NCBI GenBank assembly: GCA_014549065.1
Contig: JACDOX010000141.1
Span: 1,402,884-1,466,883, forward strand
Direction: 5' to 3'
DNA: 64,000 nucleotides
DNA from: Cardinalis cardinalis
Lineage: Eukaryota > Chordata > Aves > Passeriformes > Cardinalidae
Positions 60,283-64,000 of the stretch are shown here, piece by piece (within the stretch, counting starts at the first letter, position 1; the number at the start of each line of letters is the position of its first letter). Below the pieces are notes generated by a model that saw nothing but the letters and a program-made list of their open reading frames with translations, was not told where the DNA came from and did no database searches. The position numbers and the translations under genes are program-made.

Positions 60283-63200
60283 NTTTTTTTTTCCTATAAA
60301 TTTGCCACATATCTAATTTTTATGTCAAAACTGGTTGTCAGAGTTTCATGTTTGTCTCTTTCAAAGTTTTGAGACTGAATTTTTTTTTATTATCTACACT
60401 CGTGTCAAATTCTGTTGTTGAATACTCTTTGCTTCAGGGCTACCTTCAAATTCTACAGATTGAATAATTGCACTTCTAGTTTCTCCTCTCTGGACTGTTG
60501 CAAAAGCTAAGATATTTAAGAATAGGTGATCAGTATTGTTTAGCCAATTCCAGAGAGGATTGTATCCATGATCTCTGAGTGTGCCATGATGACATTTCCT
60601 GAGTAATTTTTCAAGTCATTCTGCATGCATTCTAATATGCTCATTGCTTTCTTAATCATGCTCAAACACAGGAAAATTAACAAAAAAAAATCTATGTTGT
60701 TTCTCAGCTTTCTAGTCAGTTAATTTAGATGCCTTTGAAGCATGTTAGTAATCTTAACTTTTCCTCCATTAATTTTCAATTGACTGTATNATTGTCTATG
60801 ATACAGTCACAAAATATGCTGAACTAATATGATCAATTTTGGAGAAATTTTGAAATACAGCATGTTGGCCTTTCTGACCCTTATGGGGTGTAAAGCTGTA
60901 TATCAAATACTTGGAATAATTTTTAAGGAAACTAATATCCCATNAAAAAAAGGCAAAAGATGAAGAGTTTCCTTTTTTAAATAACTATGGATACTGCCAA
61001 GTACATGCTTGTCATTCATATGCTATGATGAAATTGTTTTAAATTTTAAAGTAAATAACAACCTTAGAGAGTAAATAACGTCCTTATTTAAGAAGACGTT
61101 TTTTGAATGATGGACCTGTTTTGAGATTACTGTTGGCAAAATAACATGCTACTAAATGTTCAGTGTTGCTTTTTCTGTGGATTACCTACACATAGAACTC
61201 TTTGGAAATAGTCACAACTATCCTNATTCTGTGAGTTGATCTATAAAATGTTTTAAGATGTTAATGCTAGGACATAAGGTATTCTTTTTATTAATACAGT
61301 TTGCTACACTTGTGTCTATTGGACTATTTAATGTTCCTCTGGCAATGAAGGTTCCATTTTTTGGCATCAGGTTTTTTCAGCTCCAAAATATTCCAAGTTA
61401 GCTGGCCCTCTAGAAGAGATTACTTCATGAAAAAAGTTTCTGCTTAAATATTTCCACANAGTTCTGTTGTTACAGACTTTTTATACAAGCCAATTGATTT
61501 TCTAATGTAGAGTTAATAGAACCTGNAAACACCTACTTCTTAGCAGGGAAAATAAAAAGAATAAAGATACCAAGAGACCTCTTGGTTATTTCAGAATACA
61601 ATTTATAGATAAAATCTTTTTTTTTTTCAGTATTTATGTACATGTATTCTTCCTCAGATTAATGGGAAGTTTACATATAAATACAACAAGTGTAGCATAT
61701 GANTTAACAAATGATAACATTTTAGGCAAGACTGTAATATCTTGAGCAAAAATAAGGANTTTCTCTTTGTTTAAACATGAATTGAAAGTATATTTTTAAT
61801 TTTAAAATGATTATGCTTACTCAAACTTTTTTTGTGTCTATATATAGCCCAGTGTTCTTATGTTGCCTGCAGAATCCTGATTAGGCAAGTATATTTTAAG
61901 AGCAAAAACTGCCTGTCCTTAAAGAAGGCTATACCTGTCATTGAGACAACCAATTTTGNNNNNNNNNNNNNNNNNNNNNNNNNNNNNNCAAAGATTCTTG
62001 TGATGACAGAGCATTCCACTAATATATCAAATATGAAACTAATGATTAACTCCATTCTTTATTGGATAATTTTAATGACTTTTAGTATAGCTTCAAGACA
62101 TAACACATACAGTCATTTTCAGATTTCTCATTTTTATAGCCATCAGCAGACTATATCTTAATGGCATTCTGAAAAAGAATGATAAAGGAGTTAGAAAGGT
62201 GGCTAAAATGGATTTCTTTTCCTACAAACTGTGGTATATGTGACTCTGCAGTCTCAGAAGGTAAAATGCACAAACCAGAGTGAGAGTCAAATATCCATGA
62301 GTTAGAAGTGCCCTGTGTGATATAATAACTCATACAATATGATGGGAGTGTTGCACAGATGCATCACTTCAGATAGATAATGTAATTTACCCTCCATAGG
62401 TTTTATTAGCTTAAGCAGATTATATTGAATACTAAAGCATGAAACTGAAACATGGGTTGTGAAATTAACAGGGGTGTTCAAAGCATGTTTAGGTGACACC
62501 CACATTCCACTCACCAGCCTTTCTTTAGTTTTCCTCTTCTCACATCTCCTAATTTAGGTTTTAATCATCTGACCTTTTCTCTTATCACAGTTTCAACTCT
62601 CAGCATAATTTATCTGTGGTAGATGAGGTGTTTGGGTGTTCTGGGGAAGGGGTTAGTTTGCTCTGTTTTATTTTGTTTTGTGCTTCAAATGTGTTTAAAT
62701 ACCCTGAGATATTAGGATGAGTACCTAGAATGAGCAGTCACCTAACCCACTGGTCTGATTCTCCAAAATACCTATGTGACTAATTTATAAGGCAGATAAA
62801 ATTTGGTAGTATGTGCATTTGGAGTAATGTTATTCCTCACTCAGGAATGTCAGATATATTCTGTCTCTGCTTCATTCTCTAGATTCAGTTTATAGAAGAA
62901 GATCAAGAAGGTTGTGTCAATACTAACACAGCAGTCTATAGGATGCTATAGGTATTTTAGTAAAACATTTCTTTTAAATGCCAGTAAAAAGAAGTTATAT
63001 CAATGGAGAAATATAGCAGGAATTAGGAAGAAAAAGTTAGATTATTATTGGTGTATTCTTTGGAGGAGAATAGTCAAATCAGGGCAAACAGTTCACCTAA
63101 GTTCATATTGAGAATGATAAAGTGTGATTGAAATAATCAATGCTGTATTTCCAACAGAGTTAAGATAAAAGATTTTACATTCCGGAAGCTAGACCTACCA

Positions 63201-64000
63201 ATTTATGTGTTATTCAAGTGGTGGAAGGCTGCTAACTCAATTGCTTCCTGTCTTCCCCTATAATCTTACTACCCCTTTTAAATTTAAGGAAAATACCTGG
63301 ATTTCATTCTCCAAAAGCTGAACTACTATTCAACTCTTCTACCTTGTTATAATGTTCTCGTGCAAAAAATGTCACATTTTTGAATTAAGCTCTGTAAAGT
63401 GTCAGCTGACTTTGACTTGACTTGATTNCATTCTAAGTTGAACAATGTGTAGGAAAATCCTCTTTAGCTGTGTGACTTAAATCCATCAAGGGAATAGCCC
63501 TCATCAGGTTCTTACAGTCACTCTNAAGGATGGAAAGAAGAGGAGCAAATCTGTCCTTGTACTCCTATTAAAAATGTATGAACATAAATCTGGTAGGAAC
63601 TGGAAACTGAACATGGAATCACTGTTCTCTTTCCAGGCTGAGATCTATAACAGGTGCAGAGATATGTTAAGACTTCTACAGAAGGAGGTTATTCTTTTAT
63701 CCTATTTTATCCTTTTATCCTGTTCTTGTTCTTAAAAACCAAAAACACAACAATGTTTTCATGAGTTCAATTTAGAAACTAACCATTGCTGCCAAAAAGA
63801 AGTTGAGAATAGGCATTTTGNAAACCTTCCTGAGACTACTTTCTTCAAAAAAATTAAAATTTTCTTCTAAATTCCCAACTTTGTCTTTAGTGTAGAAATG
63901 AAATTACATCAAAGTTTTGGAGAACCTAGAAGAAAACAATTCTGAATTAGCATGTAGTCAATATAATGCACATAACATTTATTAAAACGAAAAGTGTGGA
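60283..64000. other. AT-rich non-coding stretch with assembly gap
   Basis: No gene or dated repeat is recognised. A 20-bp-period duplication of GTAAATAAC lies at 61,051-61,090, a TTTTATCC-type short array at 63,693-63,722, and a 30-N gap inside. Confidence 0.55.
61959..61988. other. Assembly gap of 30 N
   Basis: Thirty consecutive N. Open frames crossing it on either strand (61,832-62,161 and 61,858-62,055) are artefacts of unknown bases. Confidence 0.99.

Noticed and set aside
61832..62161. 109-codon open frame
   Set aside because: It runs through the 30-N gap; unknown bases hide possible stops.

Overview
This window looks like nuclear DNA of a bird, most likely a songbird (Passeriformes). 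It is AT-rich and has no long open reading frame outside one CpG island. Its recognisable repeats are five 5'-truncated CR1 LINEs plus the split remains of a sixth, and two solo endogenous-retrovirus LTRs. CR1 dominance is typical of birds and reptiles. The LTR at 13,287-13,655 resembles a family I remember from songbird genomes. Both taxonomic statements rest on recall of repeat consensus sequences, not on a search.

Layout. 1-22 kb: AT-rich non-coding DNA with a decayed non-CR1 LINE reverse-transcriptase fossil (about 6.12-6.62 kb), a solo LTR with 5-bp target-site duplications (13.29-13.66 kb), a CR1 on the + strand (17.76-18.67 kb) and a CR1 on the - strand (19.09-19.43 kb). 22-25 kb: the only gene-like landmark, a CpG island of about 2 kb (22.9-24.9 kb) with CCAAT boxes, a G-rich polypurine tract, a 37-bp tandem duplication and a strong + strand splice donor at 23,915. 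This suggests a 5' untranslated first exon of an unidentified + strand gene whose first intron would fill the rest of the window. On the - strand, leading left from the island, a phase-consistent three-exon model for a protein of about 61 residues can be drawn. It is only a candidate. 25-64 kb: AT-rich DNA, probably intronic or intergenic, with a second solo LTR carrying a 6-bp target-site duplication (32.17-32.53 kb), a GC-rich patch ending in a 47-bp tandem repeat (39.68-40.01 kb), a perfect 16-bp hairpin (45.69-45.72 kb), a CR1 inserted into an older CR1 (49.59-50.41 kb), two CR1s tail to tail (59.35-60.28 kb) and a 30-N gap (61,959-61,988).

No tRNA, rRNA, snRNA, CRISPR array, intact transposon gene or confidently identifiable protein-coding exon was found. 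The window does not show a new enzymatic or defence system. The observations most worth checking are the LINE fossil, the divergent promoter with the possible small - strand gene, the two LTR insertions with recoverable target sites, the nested CR1, and an abrupt rise in single-N density near 22 kb.
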